From Prorocentrum cordatum (taxonomy: Eukaryota; Sar; Dinophyceae; Prorocentrales; Prorocentraceae), in NCBI GenBank assembly GCA_963575745.1, contig CAUYUJ010018862.1:1-64000 (forward strand): 64,000 nucleotides of DNA, in the 5' to 3' direction. Each line of letters starts with the position of its first letter. Position 1 is the stretch's first letter. Under the pieces are notes generated by a model. It searched no databases, was not told the DNA's origin, and saw only the letters and a program-made list of their open reading frames with translations. Shown in pieces: positions 11,563 to 21,838 of the stretch. The position numbers and the translations under genes are program-made.

Positions 11563-11570
11563 GACATCAG
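11563..11570. repeat. Target-site duplication, copy 2
   Basis: GACATCAG, identical to 9,636-9,643. On the coding strand its CTGATGTC supplies the GT used as the proposed 5' splice site. Confidence 0.75.
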
Positions 11571-12640
11571 ATAGCCCAGATCTGTGAGCCAACCGTGTGT
11601 CCTGCCGCTGAAGACCGTGTCGATAATGAGACGCACCTGCGTCTCTCGAAATTCGCGGAGCGTCTTCACCTCCGAGATGGCGGCCTGCGCGGCTGCCACA
11701 CATGCCTCGGAGGTATGTGGCTCAACAACATACCCAAGGTTGAAGTGCTTGATTGTGCTGCCCATTCCTGTATCGGCGAAAGCGACAGGGACAGTTCCGG
11801 CATAAGCTGCCTCCCAGCACACCACCCCTTGAGGCTCGTTGTCGGCAGGGATGATCGCAATGTCCGCAAGTTGCACGAAGGCAGCCAGCGCTGGTGACAT
11901 CGGCGGCTGCTTGCCCATGGCATAGATGCCCTCCTTGGTGCGGCCCTGGACCATGGCAGCAGTGTCAGTGAATTCGTCCGCCGGCCCCACGAGCCACAAG
12001 TCGCCGTCATACCCGTGCTTCGCCTTCAGCTCCTTGTAAACACTGATTGCGAGGTCGGGCCGCTTGTGCCTAGTAACCCTTCCGAAGTACCAGATGTGCC
12101 TCCTGGGGTGTGGGCATGCCTGAGGCACTTGCAGCCACTCGCACTCGATCGCATTGTAGCAAGGCAGCAGCCTGTTGTGCTGCACGGTGCGCTCTTCTTC
12201 CGTGTCACGTGCCACCACCCCAGAGATAGTGTAACACACCTCGGGGGATTTGAGTGTACGCGTGAACCAGTTCTTGCATGCCATAGCGAAATCGCCAGTG
12301 AACCATTGGTGGACCAGTGAGTGAATCGTCGACACTATAGGAATCCCACGTGCGCTGAGCTCGCTGGCAATGCCAAAATGGCCACCACCATGAACGTGCG
12401 CACAGAGTGGTGGGCACTCTGTGTCCACGTAGGACAGCACTAGCTGGGCATGGATTGCGCCGCCATCATAATCCATGTGGGGCTCACCTAGCGGAATGAC
12501 CTCATGACCATGACACTTGCCTCTATCCCCTGTCGCATGCTATGAACACACGGCATTGCACACCTAACTCCTTCATCTCACGCAAGTGGCTGGTGCAGAC
12601 AGTACCTTCGCCACCCGCATGGCACCACCCAATCAGATGA
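11566..12640 (-). CDS. GT4 (GT-B fold) glycosyltransferase, main coding part
   Basis: The coding strand encodes most of a family-4 glycosyltransferase, a retaining enzyme moving sugar from a nucleotide donor. Visible in order: an N-terminal glycine-rich stretch (WCHAGGEGTVCTSHLREM) with a helix and LGVQCRVFIA; GHEVIPLGEPHMDYDGGAIHA; HVHGGGHFGIASELSARG; the donor-domain signature YFGRVTRHKRPDLAI; and the catalytic E-x7-E as NEPQGVVCWEAAYAG, followed by G-M-G...GYVVEP. With the last exon (9,487-9,619) the product is about 400 residues, normal for the family. One blemish: the N-terminal part (about 12,528-12,640) and the rest are in different frames. Removing one base from the four-C run at 12,527-12,530 would join them, so this is a real frameshift or a homopolymer error. 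The start codon is not located; a GAT microsatellite abuts the 5' end. Confidence 0.75.
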
Positions 12641-12725
12641 TGATGACGATGGTGATGACGATGATGCTGATGATGATGATGATGATGATGAGGAGTATCA
12701 TGAGGAAGAGGAGGAGGAGGGATGA
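12636..12725. repeat. (GAT)n microsatellite
   Basis: GATGATGACGATG grading to GATGAGGAG; may belong to an intron or 5' flank of the glycosyltransferase. Confidence 0.85.
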
Positions 12726-13330
12726 CGAGTTTGTCTGCCGTCCGCAGTTCTCGATGGGAGGCCGGGGGGAAACGGAGGATGGCGGACGAATTCCTCTGAA
12801 ATTGGTTGCACTCGCATACTAGAGGAATCAGTTTGTATTCCTCCACGATTAGAATTCGGAGGTAGTTCCCCACAACAAGAATCCTTTTGTAATCTGCCAC
12901 GCAAGGAATCCTTTCGTAGTCCGTGACAAAGGGGAACCTTTCTGTGAGCCACCAAGCAAGGAACCCTTGTGTAACCCGCCGCATAAGAAATCCTTCCGTG
13001 ATCGCCTAGAACAGGGATTCTTGCTTAAACTTCAGCAGTCAGCAAACAATCCTGTTCTAATCTGCTAAAAAAGGAATCCTCCTGTAACCCGCCACGCAAG
13101 GAATATCTTTGGGGAGACGGCGCAACAAATAATCCTTTGCAATTCGGAGGAGACGGCGCACTTGTCCAATTTTTCCTTCCCGCCTTTGGAGGCGAGGCGG
13201 AGTGTTCTTCGTATTTTTCGAATGCACGGCATTTTCTGAAGATACGTATCTGTGTTTTCTAAATATTTTCCGTGGTCTCAACGGCATTTCAACCTCCCAA
13301 CGTGGGGAGGGGGGCAATCGAACAACAACA
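12720..13330. repeat. Dispersed repeat family, copy B
   Basis: Collinear with copy A at 5,430-6,150, including the ACTAGAGGAA / CAGTTTGTATTCC entry, the AAGGAATCCTT array (12,840-13,110), GGGGAGACGGCG at 13,113, CTCGGAGGAGACGGCGCAC-type text, and CCTCCCAACGTGGGGAGG at 13,292. Confidence 0.75.
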
Positions 13331-13428
13331 ACAACGATGAGGAGGAAAGACGATGATGAGGATGATGGCGATGATGATGGTTATGATCATGATGATTATG
13401 ACGGTGCTGAGGGGAGTGAAGGAGAGAT

Positions 13429-13493
<65 letters not shown>

Positions 13494-13590
13494 CAGAGAG
13501 GGAGCGAGAGACAGAGGATCAGCGAGAGAGAGAGAGAGCGATACATACATACACACATCTATATAGTATGTATGTATGTATGTAAGTATG
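13325..13590. repeat. GAT, GA and TATG microsatellites
   Basis: GAT-rich 13,335-13,410, GA 13,425-13,540, TATG 13,565-13,590, the last followed by a GGCCCCCTTGTGGGGCC palindrome at 13,597-13,613. Confidence 0.9.
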
Positions 13591-13794
13591 TCCGCCGGCC
13601 CCCTTGTGGGGCCACCAGGCTGTAGGCGCGTGATTCGCAGTTTCCTGTACCAGTTGTAGTTTGTAGTTTCCAGTGTTACAGTTCTGCTTCTTGCTGGTTA
13701 GTGTAACTAGTTGATTGACCGCGCGAGGGGGGGGGAGGCCCAAACAGGATTTTGTTAGCACCCCCTGGGCGCGTTGTCTGAATTGCTGGGGGGC

Positions 13795-14470
13795 TCGAAA
13801 TCGACACCCCTCACGCAGATCCGCGGGGTCAGGGTCCAAAAACACGGGGGATTTGCCACATTTCTGAAATTCGGTGCCACCCCTCACGCAGATCCGCGGG
13901 GTCAGGGTCCAAAAACACATGGGATTTGCCACATTTCTGAAATTCGGTGCCACCCCTCACGCAGATCCGCGGGGTCAGGGTCCAAAAACACAGGGATTTG
14001 CCACATTTCTGAAATTCGGTGCCACCCCTCACGCAGATCCGCGGGGTCAGGGTCCAAAAACACAGGGGATTTGCCACATTTCTGAAATTCGGTGCCACCC
14101 CTCACGCAGATCCGCGGGGTCAGGGTCCAAAAACACAGGGATTTGCCACATTTCTGAAATTCGGTGCCACCCCTCACGCAGATCCGCGGGGTCAGGGTCC
14201 AAAAACACAGGGGATTTGCCACATTTCTGAAATTCGGTGCCACCCCTCACGCAGATCCGCGGGGTCAGGGTCCAAAAACACATGGGATTTGCCACATTTC
14301 TGAAATTCGGTGCCACCCCTCACGCAGATCCGCGGGGTCAGGGTCCAAAAACACATGATTTGACATTTGCCACCCCTCACGCAGATCCGCGGGGTCAGGG
14401 TCCGGTGCCACCCCTCACAGGGGATTTGCCACATTTCTGAAATTCGGTGCCACCCCTCACGCACATCCAT
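13795..14470. repeat. 73-bp satellite-like array, about 9 copies
   Basis: Unit of 72-74 bp with CACCCCTCACGCAGATCCG, CGGGGTCAGGGTCCAAAAAC, then GATTTGCCACATTTCTG and AAATTCGGTGC. Units start near 13,805, 13,878, 13,951, 14,023, 14,096, 14,168, 14,241, 14,315 and 14,371, then partial copies to 14,460. Copies differ mainly in the A/T/G after AAACACA. There is no spacer diversity, so it is not a CRISPR. Confidence 0.95.
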
Positions 14471-14999
14471 CGCAAGGCGTGGTAACCCAAACTGCGAGTA
14501 CTCCCTCGGCCCTTTAATCCCAAGGTGTGGTAACCAAGCTCGTAAACCATACACGTCTTACCAATCGCCCTGTGTGGTAACCCCTCTTGTGATCAGTTGG
14601 TTTTGCCGATTGCGAATCGGCCTCGCATGAAGTTCCGATACTGCTGCACGGCAGCGCCAAAGCCTCATGACTTAGCTCTTCCATGGCCCATTCTCCGAGA
14701 GAGGGGGCCGGCGGCAGGGGGCGAAGCCCTTACGGATATGTATGTATGTTTGTGTGTATATATATATATATACAAATCTATGTCCAAGACTGCAGTGGCG
14801 CTTCGCGCCATGCACCTTGATCCTTGAAGTTTGGTGTGCGGGCGGAATAGCAGGAAAATCAAGCCGACAATTTAGCGATAACTCCTTGTTGCCTCTTCCG
14901 GCATCGTCGCTATAATCATGTTATTCGTTATCCTTCCTCCATGCTTCTTTTTCCTCAATTTCGCCATACCCTGCGAATTCTCCTCATCCTCCTCAGTTC
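14471..14999. other. No gene recognised
   Basis: Unique sequence with a short TATG/TA microsatellite at 14,738-14,776. GTGTGGTAACC recurs three times (about 14,478, 14,525, 14,572), a weak 50-bp periodicity. Confidence 0.4.
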
Positions 15000-15660
15000 T
15001 TTTTTGCGGAGGCTCCTCCTTGGAGAGCCTCTGGGGGCCTCACAAAAATTGTTTCAGGCTTTCTTAAGGCCTTCTGGAGGCCTACTGGGCGTATTCTGGG
15101 GGCCTGTGGGGGCTTCCTCGGGCCGCCCTGCCTCCAACCGCGGTCTCCCTGAACGACCGGGTCACGATTTGGAATGCTTCGGAGGGTGTCTTGGGGCCAT
15201 CTTGGGCCGCCATGGGGCTCTCTGAGGGCCATCTTGGACCCGTGTTGTGCCGTTTTGGGGCTCTCTTGGACTGCCTGGAAGCCCTTTCGGATTGTTGTGG
15301 GGCGATTTTGGAGCCTCCCAGACGGCTTCGGACACCCAGAAGACCGCCGTCTTGGAGCGTCGGGAAGCCGAAAAGAGGAGAACCCCCAAATTCACCAAAA
15401 ACCAACAGCAAATCAATGATTTTTGCCTCTTGGGGCCTTCTTGGGAGTGCTCTTGGAGGCCTCTTTGGGGCCGTCCTGGAGGCCTCTTGGGCCATCTTGC
15501 CACGTCGGTCACTCTTGGAGCGCTCTTGTGCTGTCTTGGGGGTCTTTGGGACGTCTCCGATGACCCCCCTGATCGCCCTAGGTGTGCTGGGAAGGCTTGG
15601 CAAAACGCCCTGCGAGGCCCGGGGGGCCGCTTCGAGGCCCGTCCGGAGGGTCCCAAAGCC
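15000..15660. repeat. Diverged minisatellite of GGCCTCTTGGGG units
   Basis: Short units such as TTGGAGGCCTCTTGGGGCC recur irregularly and keep both strands open in several frames. The same word class appears at 32,780-32,920 and 52,780-53,000 (complement), so it is a dispersed minisatellite type. No domain is visible in the frames. Confidence 0.55.
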
Positions 15661-15779
15661 CCAGATCCCGGGAGTCCGGTTTTGGGGGGTGGGTGGGGAA
15701 ACGGTTTTCCCCCCCGCCTGGGCTTGTAAACGTATAGGAAGAGGAATAGATAGAACACACAAAGAGAAATCCACAACGC

Positions 15780-16015
<236 letters not shown>

Positions 16016-16069
16016 GATTATGGTGAAGAGGAGAAGGGGGAGGGGGCGGGGGACGGGGAGACATGCCAT

Positions 16070-16345
16070 AATCTTTTCGTAGCCCGCCATAGAAGGAATC
16101 TTTGTGTAATCGCAAAAAGAATCTTTGTGCACGCCGCCATGCAACAAATCCTTTTGCAACCCGCCACAAAACGAATCCTCTTTTACCCCGCTGCTGAAGG
16201 AATCCCTTTGGGGAGACGCCACGGCGAGGAATCCTTTGCTTCCTGGGGGCGAAACGGGGGCATCTGTATGTGTTTTCCTTTCGCACCGCTCGGCTGCGGA
16301 GCCTTTTTGTTGTTGTTTTTTGTTTGTTTATATTTGTATATACGT
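16070..16345. repeat. Dispersed repeat family, partial copy D
   Basis: AAGGAATCTTTGTGTAATCGC units (16,090-16,205), GGGGAGACGCCACGGCGAGG at 16,211, and TTTTTGTTGTTG at 16,303, matching copy C at 6,600-6,850. Confidence 0.65.
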
Positions 16346-16444
16346 AGCACCCCGCAATTGCGGATAAGAGTGAGGGGGCGGGCGCGGGCGACGCGGGCGT
16401 CGTCAAGCCGGCGGACCTCATGGCCCCCACCTTCCCTGTCGATG

Positions 16445-16701
16445 GCGCTCTCCTCCTCCTCCTCCTTCCCCTCCTCCGCCTCCTCCTCCTCCTCCTCTTC
16501 CTCGTCCTCGTCCTCGTCCTCATCGTCATCGTCGTCGTCCTCCTCCTCCTCCACCTCGTCCTCCTCCTCCTCCTCCTCCTCTTCTTCCTCGTCCTCCCTC
16601 TCTCCCCCTCGCCCTTCCATCATCGCCCTCCCATTGTCGTCATGTTCCTCCTCGCCGTCTTCCTCTCCCCCCCCCTTCCCGATCCTCCCCCCTCCTCCTT
16701 T

Positions 16702-16736
<35 letters not shown>

Positions 16737-16815
16737 GACGTCGTCGTCGTCGTCGTCCCCTTCCTCCTCCTCCTCCTCCTCCTCCTCCTCCTCCTCCTCC
16801 TCCTCTTCGTCCTCC
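16445..16815. repeat. (TCC)n and (TCG)n microsatellites
   Basis: TCC-rich 16,447-16,610, TCG 16,705-16,760, TCC 16,761-16,815. Confidence 0.9.
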
Positions 16816-16828
16816 TGCAAAAGCAGCC

Positions 16829-17165
16829 CGCCGCAAACGCCGAACAAAAATTGTTTGTACGCTGAACGTGGTTTGGGTCGCGGGTGGGCCGCGGGTTCTC
16901 CACCTAGAATGAATGCAAAAGATGCCCGCCGCAAGCGCCGAAAAATGTGGTTTGTACCCTGCACGTGGTCGCGGGTGGGCCGCGGTCTCTCCACCCAGAA
17001 CGAATGCAAAAGATGGCCGCCGCAGGCGCCGAAAAATGTGGTTTGTACCCCGAACGTGGTTTGGGTCGCAGGTTGGTCGCGGGTTCTCCATCTGGAAGGA
17101 CTGCAAAAAAGCCCGCCGCAGGCGCCGAAAATGTTGGTTTGTACCTTGAACGTGGTTTGGGTCGA
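16829..17165. repeat. Tandem repeat of about 90 bp, 4 copies
   Basis: Each unit has CCCGCCGCAGGCGCCGAAAA, TTTGTACC..GAACGTGG, GGTCGCGGGTTCTCCA and AATGCAAAAGATG; copies begin near 16,829, 16,926, 17,010 and 17,111. Frames through it in several phases are repeat artefacts. Confidence 0.8.
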
Positions 17166-17480
17166 AGGTGGGTCGCGGGTGGGTCGCGGGGTGGGTCGCG
17201 GGTGGGTCGCGGGTGGGTGGGTCGCGGGTGGGTCGCGGGTGGGTCGCGGGTGGGTCGCGGGGTGGGCCGCGGGGGGGTCGCGGGGTGGGTCGCGGGTGGG
17301 TCGCGGGGTGGGTCGCGGGGTGGGTCGCGGGTGGGTCGCGGGGTCGGGTCGCGGGGTGGGTCGCGGGGTGGGTCGCGGGTGGGTCGCGGGTGGGTCGCGG
17401 GTGGGTCGCGGGTGGGTCGCGGGTGGGTCGCGGGTGGGTCGTGGGTCGCGGGTGGGTCGCGGGGCGGGTTGCGGGTGGGA
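17157..17480. repeat. Minisatellite, GTCGCGGGTGG unit
   Basis: Head-to-tail 11-12-bp units (GTCGCGGGTGG, GTCGCGGGGTGG) that seem to have grown from the GGGTCGCGGGT word of the neighbouring 90-bp repeat. Confidence 0.9.
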
Positions 17481-17484
17481 CGAC

Positions 17485-17669
17485 GACAACAAACAACAAC
17501 AAACAGCAACAACCAACAACAACAAACAACAACAACAACAACAACAACACGCATCCGCACCGCGGAATCCCACTTCAGCCACGCACCCAATGACAGTGAA
17601 TGACCGTTCGGCCCCCTCACTCTGATGTATAGGTGTATGTATATGTATATGTATATGTATATGTACATG

Positions 17670-17708
<39 letters not shown>

Positions 17709-17735
17709 GTATGTATATATATATGTATATTTGGG
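17485..17735. repeat. (AAC)n and (TATG/TA)n microsatellites
   Basis: AAC 17,487-17,550; TATG/TATATA 17,630-17,730, ending at the inverted motif that marks the left edge of the island. Confidence 0.9.
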
Positions 17736-17765
17736 TGGCCCTCCCCTATGGGCCCCCCTGTTTAT
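17727..17765 (+). repeat. Left inverted edge motif of the island
   Basis: GGGTGGCCCTCCCCTATGGG followed by CCCCCCTGTTT, preceded by (TATG)n. The complement of 26,838-26,880 shows about 27 of 29 matching core positions. Confidence 0.6.
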
Positions 17766-18148
17766 TGATCATGATGAAGATGTTAAGCACTTAATATCTT
17801 ACACATAACATGTCGTGGATACTGTGCTCAATGATCGATATGTATGTAGCATAGTTGCTGCGCTATGCCTATGTATATATGCTGGTGAATCATATATGTT
17901 TGGGCACTGAATGATGTGTTGTTTGGTTACGTAGTCACATTGCACGAAAATGATATAAAACGCAAATTCTTAAAATCTGGAGGGGTGACGAAAAGGGCGT
18001 CAGCCATTTGAATATAAGCTTGGTTTAGTAAGTGGCAGTTCTTTCTACACGGCGCTTTGTCAGCACCGCAGCAGAGATTCAAGCGCAGAAGCCAAATGGT
18101 ACGACGATAATATCATGGCCAGCGCAGCATATATATTGTATTCCCAAG
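17766..18148. other. AT-rich 3' flank of the leftmost island gene
   Basis: No gene or repeat recognised; probable 3' flank of the gene ending at 18,149. Confidence 0.4.
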
Positions 18149-19354
18149 CTACTCAATCTTCTGCTTTTTGGTTAGCCGTCTTTCTGGCTTGGCCGATTCT
18201 TCCTTTTTCAATGAGCGATAACACAAGCTCGGCTGTTTCTGCATATTCAAGAGAAAGATAAAGTTTACCACTTTGCACGTCCATACTTCATATTCGATCG
18301 GTTCCATATGCGGCAGCTCTTCTTTCACTAATTTGTATAGCTGTTTATAAGTAAATCCAGCATATTGACACATCTTTTCCATCAGTCTGACGTTTGGCCC
18401 CGCTAAATCATATAACATTTCGTCCGGCACGTAGATCTCAGCATCATGCGCAATAAAGATCCAAAGTAGAATGTGCACTGCTCTGAAAGCTCCAATGCCA
18501 GTAATATTTGAAAGTTTTTTAAACGATTGCGCAAACGATTCAAATATCTTCTCTGTTGTGTCGAATTCACGCATGAAGTCTCGCACCCAGTCAGTGTGAT
18601 ACCCATAATTGACATTGCAGAGCAGAGAACTACGTTTCACCTCAGATGTTGATCCCTCTGCCATTTTGCATCCTTTGGTTTTGTTCTCTGTGGTCAAGAT
18701 GACGTAACGCATTTGGTCAATCGTTTGATTGCTCCACTCATCGTCAAAACATTGTTTGATACTTGTATATTGTAATAATTTTGACAGAGATGCAGAACGT
18801 CCACTGGCTATCATGCAAAGCATGATTGTCAATCCTCCTGGGTATACGCCACTGTCTAAATTAAGTTTTGCTACATATTCGCGTAATGATTTAGGCACTG
18901 CATCCCACTGAACGCGAGGATTGTGAATCTGAAACAAATTCATCATTGAAGATATACACCACGTATTGTTTTCCATTGCTTTTGTGACTGCACATTTTTG
19001 TAACTTGCCTGTTTTGCTATACAACTCAGACAAGACAAATTTATGATCCCGCACCTTCTCGACAGCATTGGACACTCGAATTTCTGAAACGTCTTGTTCT
19101 GTGTTTCGTTGTGCTCGTTCTATCCAAAGCGCCACCCAAAAGTTTGCTGCCCGGCGACAGAAGCCCCCATCGTTCGTAGGCGGTAATTGCCTAACAACAT
19201 TTATCAAAAATGTCTCTGCGTTTTCACTTGTTAGATCATCAAGGTATTTACGCCCAGTTTTTGCCGCATCCATTCCGCTTCCCTTGTAATAATTGTAAAG
19301 TTCTGTACATGAATTGAATCTCGTAGCATCTTCAAATATGCCTGCTTTAGCCAT
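18149..19354 (-). CDS. Possible HMUDK-helical / AGPT-pyrophosphorylase-like protein
   Basis: A single 401-residue frame with balanced composition and AT-richer codons than the GC-rich genes elsewhere in the window. The diagnostic part is C-terminal: LSNITGIGAFRAVHILLWI (near residue 288), a helix-hairpin-helix-like GIG.F.A stretch, then DLAGPNVRLMEKM and PIEYEVWTCKVVNF. By eye this resembles the GIG.F.AYQ...GPG...(E)..C.f pattern of the TDG-fold helical domain of phage 5-hydroxymethyl-dU DNA kinases and the linked alpha-glutamyl/putrescinyl-thymine pyrophosphorylase clade, enzymes of thymine hypermodification. Dinoflagellate nuclear DNA is known to contain 5-hydroxymethyluracil, which makes this attractive. 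Weak points: the N-terminal PWT and R.tN.yR motifs I associate with that family are not seen, and the last 20 residues are a basic tail (RRLTKKQK). It could be another HhH-type DNA-binding protein. No kinase P-loop is present. Confidence 0.45.
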   Translation of the reverse strand: MAKAGIFEDATRFNSCTELYNYYKGSGMDAAKTGRKYLDDLTSENAETFLINVVRQLPPTNDGGFCRRAANFWVALWIERAQRNTEQDVSEIRVSNAVEKVRDHKFVLSELYSKTGKLQKCAVTKAMENNTWCISSMMNLFQIHNPRVQWDAVPKSLREYVAKLNLDSGVYPGGLTIMLCMIASGRSASLSKLLQYTSIKQCFDDEWSNQTIDQMRYVILTTENKTKGCKMAEGSTSEVKRSSLLCNVNYGYHTDWVRDFMREFDTTEKIFESFAQSFKKLSNITGIGAFRAVHILLWIFIAHDAEIYVPDEMLYDLAGPNVRLMEKMCQYAGFTYKQLYKLVKEELPHMEPIEYEVWTCKVVNFIFLLNMQKQPSLCYRSLKKEESAKPERRLTKKQKIE

Positions 19355-19397
19355 TTATTGTGAGAGTACCTCCAATACAATGAATCACAATAGTTTA

Positions 19398-19430
19398 CTT
19401 GAGCCAGCTGTTTGAGCCAGCTGTTTACGG
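19398..19430 (-). other. Weak spliced-leader-like relic, tandem
   Basis: The coding strand reads CCGTAAACAGCTGGCTCAA followed by ACAGCTGGCTCAAG, 44 nt before the ATG. The ends resemble the dinoflagellate leader (CCGTAG...TTTTGGCTCAAG), but the middles do not, and the two copies share the same CAGC change, so a local duplication is equally likely. Confidence 0.25.
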
Positions 19431-20383
19431 AGAGGTGGCATGACAACGACATTGGCGTAATCATGATGACAACAGCAGAGCAAATTGTGTAGTGAATAGT
19501 TGGACAAATGAGAACTATGGCATGTACGCAACAAAAAACTGATTGAAGCCAATACAGCATAAGAAAGCTTCAAGACGATCGCAGAGGTCCTGCAGGTGCC
19601 CAAGGAGAGTCTTCAGAGAGAGCTCACAAGGGCCCAATAACGACAATACAAATGAATATATCAAGTCTTTTACTGTTCCCGCGATGGCTCAAAGAGGCGT
19701 CCAACGTGAGACGCCCTCAAATCCCTGCAGTAATCTTGATGCTTGATTCCTGTCGGACACCGTCCTCTGACCCAGGCAAATCCTCCTCTTCCTCCTCCCT
19801 CTCCTCCTCTTCCTCCTCCCTCTCCTCCTCTTCCTCCTCCCTCTCCTCCTCTTCCTCCCCCCCCTCCTCTTCTTCCTCCCCCTCCTCCTCCTCCCTCTCC
19901 CTTCCCTCTCCCTTCCTCCGAGGAACTAGCGGTCAAAAGTGAAAGAGGGTGAACGATCTCCACGCACTCTAACTTATGCCCCCGTTGGGCGATGATGCAT
20001 GCAATTGATTCCATGACAACCGCAACCCGCCTGAGCATAGTCTCTTCAACTTCAATGCCACATATGAACGACACAACTGGACGCCGAATATAGACACATA
20101 GGTGACAGAGCACATGGACGATCACTGTGGACACATAGGTTGCAGAGCGTATCATAAGCCATGTTGTAGCTATATATTCTCGCCAAGTTTGTGAAGTCAT
20201 TGCGTATTGAATCATTTTTTTTTTTGTTTTTTTTTTTTTTTGAATTGTTTTTGTATCTCTCCCAATCATCTTGTATCAACTTGATTTTCCTATTTCTTCA
20301 TTATCATCAACCTTTTTGTTGTATACATGCGATGTCTTTCGAACTATATCGCTCGCACAACATCTGACATCCTCGGCATTGCC
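19431..20383. other. No gene; TCC array and T-runs
   Basis: (TCCTCT/TCC)n at 19,781-19,915 and an interrupted T run at 20,215-20,241, which would be an A-rich tract on the strand of the island genes. Confidence 0.5.
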
Positions 20384-20525
20384 AAAAAACTTACCAACAA
20401 ATCTTTGAATCTTTGAATATTTGAACACTGATGTTTTCAAGGGTTCAAAGATTCAAAGATTCAAAGATTCAAAGATTCAAAGATTCAAAGATTCTCCAGG
20501 CACTCCCGATCTTACCCGATGTAAT
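20384..20525 (+). repeat. ATTCAAAG hairpin repeat, single unit
   Basis: AACAAATCTTTGAATCTTTG, a spacer (CACTGATGTTTTCAAGG) and then TTCAAAGATTCAAAG copies form inverted arms; the unit ends with CTCCAGGCACTCCCGAT and TTACCC. Near-identical, same orientation, to 26,368-26,500. Confidence 0.85.
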
Positions 20526-20619
20526 ATATTCATTCACATGTAGTAGTATAGCTACACATTCTTCTACCATCATAACTATAAATATAAATTACTGTAAATG
20601 AAATTGTGAATGTTTGATA

Positions 20620-20830
20620 TCTGATCATTTGAAAACCTGAGAATTTGAATATGTAAAGGTTTGAAGATTTCAATTCGTGGATGTTTGAAGAATTGAAGAT
20701 TTTAAGGTTTGAAGAGTTGAAGATTGAATATTTGAAGATTAAAAGGTTTGAAGATTTGAGATCTTCAAATTGGAAAGTTTAAAATTTTGCATACTTGAAT
20801 ATTTGAATGTATAAGAAAGTAGTGTTGTTA
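20620..20830. repeat. Degenerate TTTGAAGATT repeats
   Basis: Irregular 8-12-bp units (TTTGAAGATT, TTTGAATATT), probably decayed relatives of the ATTCAAAG block. From 20,831 to 21,433 the sequence is AT-rich with no gene recognised. Confidence 0.5.
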
Positions 20831-21433
20831 CGTTTCAGTAAATTTGGAGGAAATAAACTAAAATAGACAAAGAAGAACAAAGAAGATATTAATTCTATTG
20901 AACATTTAAAATGATGAAACATGCATAATCTTCTTCTTCTTTAGCAAAACAAATTTAACCTAGAAAACTTAAACTAAACAATACTAAAATATGAAACAAT
21001 AAATATAAACAAAATGTGAAACCCGTGCATTGTAAAATATGAAAACAAATATTTATTTTGTTTTCAAAGAACAACATTGCATTTTATATTTGCCGGGTGG
21101 TAGAAATAAAAAGTCAGAAGCACAAAAAAGAACTATTTTTAATTTTCATAACAGAAGAAACTGCAATTCAAGAATGTTGTTTAATCTAATAAGTATTAAA
21201 AACTTCAACCAGATAACATAGTTTGTCTCACTTCTGAGACACTATATTTTGTATTTCTATATACACGACATTGAACCTCGATTCGTTCTTTTGCAAATTT
21301 AAGAAAGTCTTGATGTTGAAGAACGTCCAAGCTTTATTATTCATCGCAAAATATTAACGCTATTTTTTCAAACAAAAAAAAGACATAAAACATTTTTATG
21401 ATATATTTCAACAAAGAACGTAATTTTGGTACG

Positions 21434-21482
21434 GATTTGAGACCCCCCCAAAACCACAAAACTGGGGGGGTCTCGAATCCAA
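21434..21482. repeat. Hairpin, 17-bp stem
   Basis: GGATTTGAGACCCCCCC pairs with GGGGGGTCTCGAATCC across a short A-rich loop (AAAACCACAAAAC). It lies about 450 bp beyond the transposase stop in otherwise AT-rich DNA. Confidence 0.7.
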
Positions 21483-21838
21483 GAAATTCCTATGGTTTTT
21501 GTACCAAAATTGCTCCAAAAATGCTTCGCAGAGCCCCCCCAAAAGAGGCTCCTCAGAGGAGCTATTTTGTGATCATTTATGTAAGTTATGTTGTTCCCGT
21601 GACGTTCGGAAACTCCCTGAATATAGTCTGCGAGTAGAACGTAACATGAATGAATAGCGCTACGTGGAAGTAGAAGGCGCTTGATCGGTTCGAACATCAC
21701 GCTGGCGCGGGCACGATTATTTTCAAGCCGGCTAGCGAACGTGCACGGCCGACTGCTAATTCGAAACAGCAGTCGGACTTGCTCTGATGACTGTACAGCT
21801 GCATCGGCGCGCAAATGAAAACCAGTTTTCTGAGTCGC

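Noticed and set aside
13795-14470. CRISPR-like periodic array
   Set aside because: The whole 73-bp unit is repeated with no variable spacers, and the context is eukaryotic; it is satellite-like DNA.
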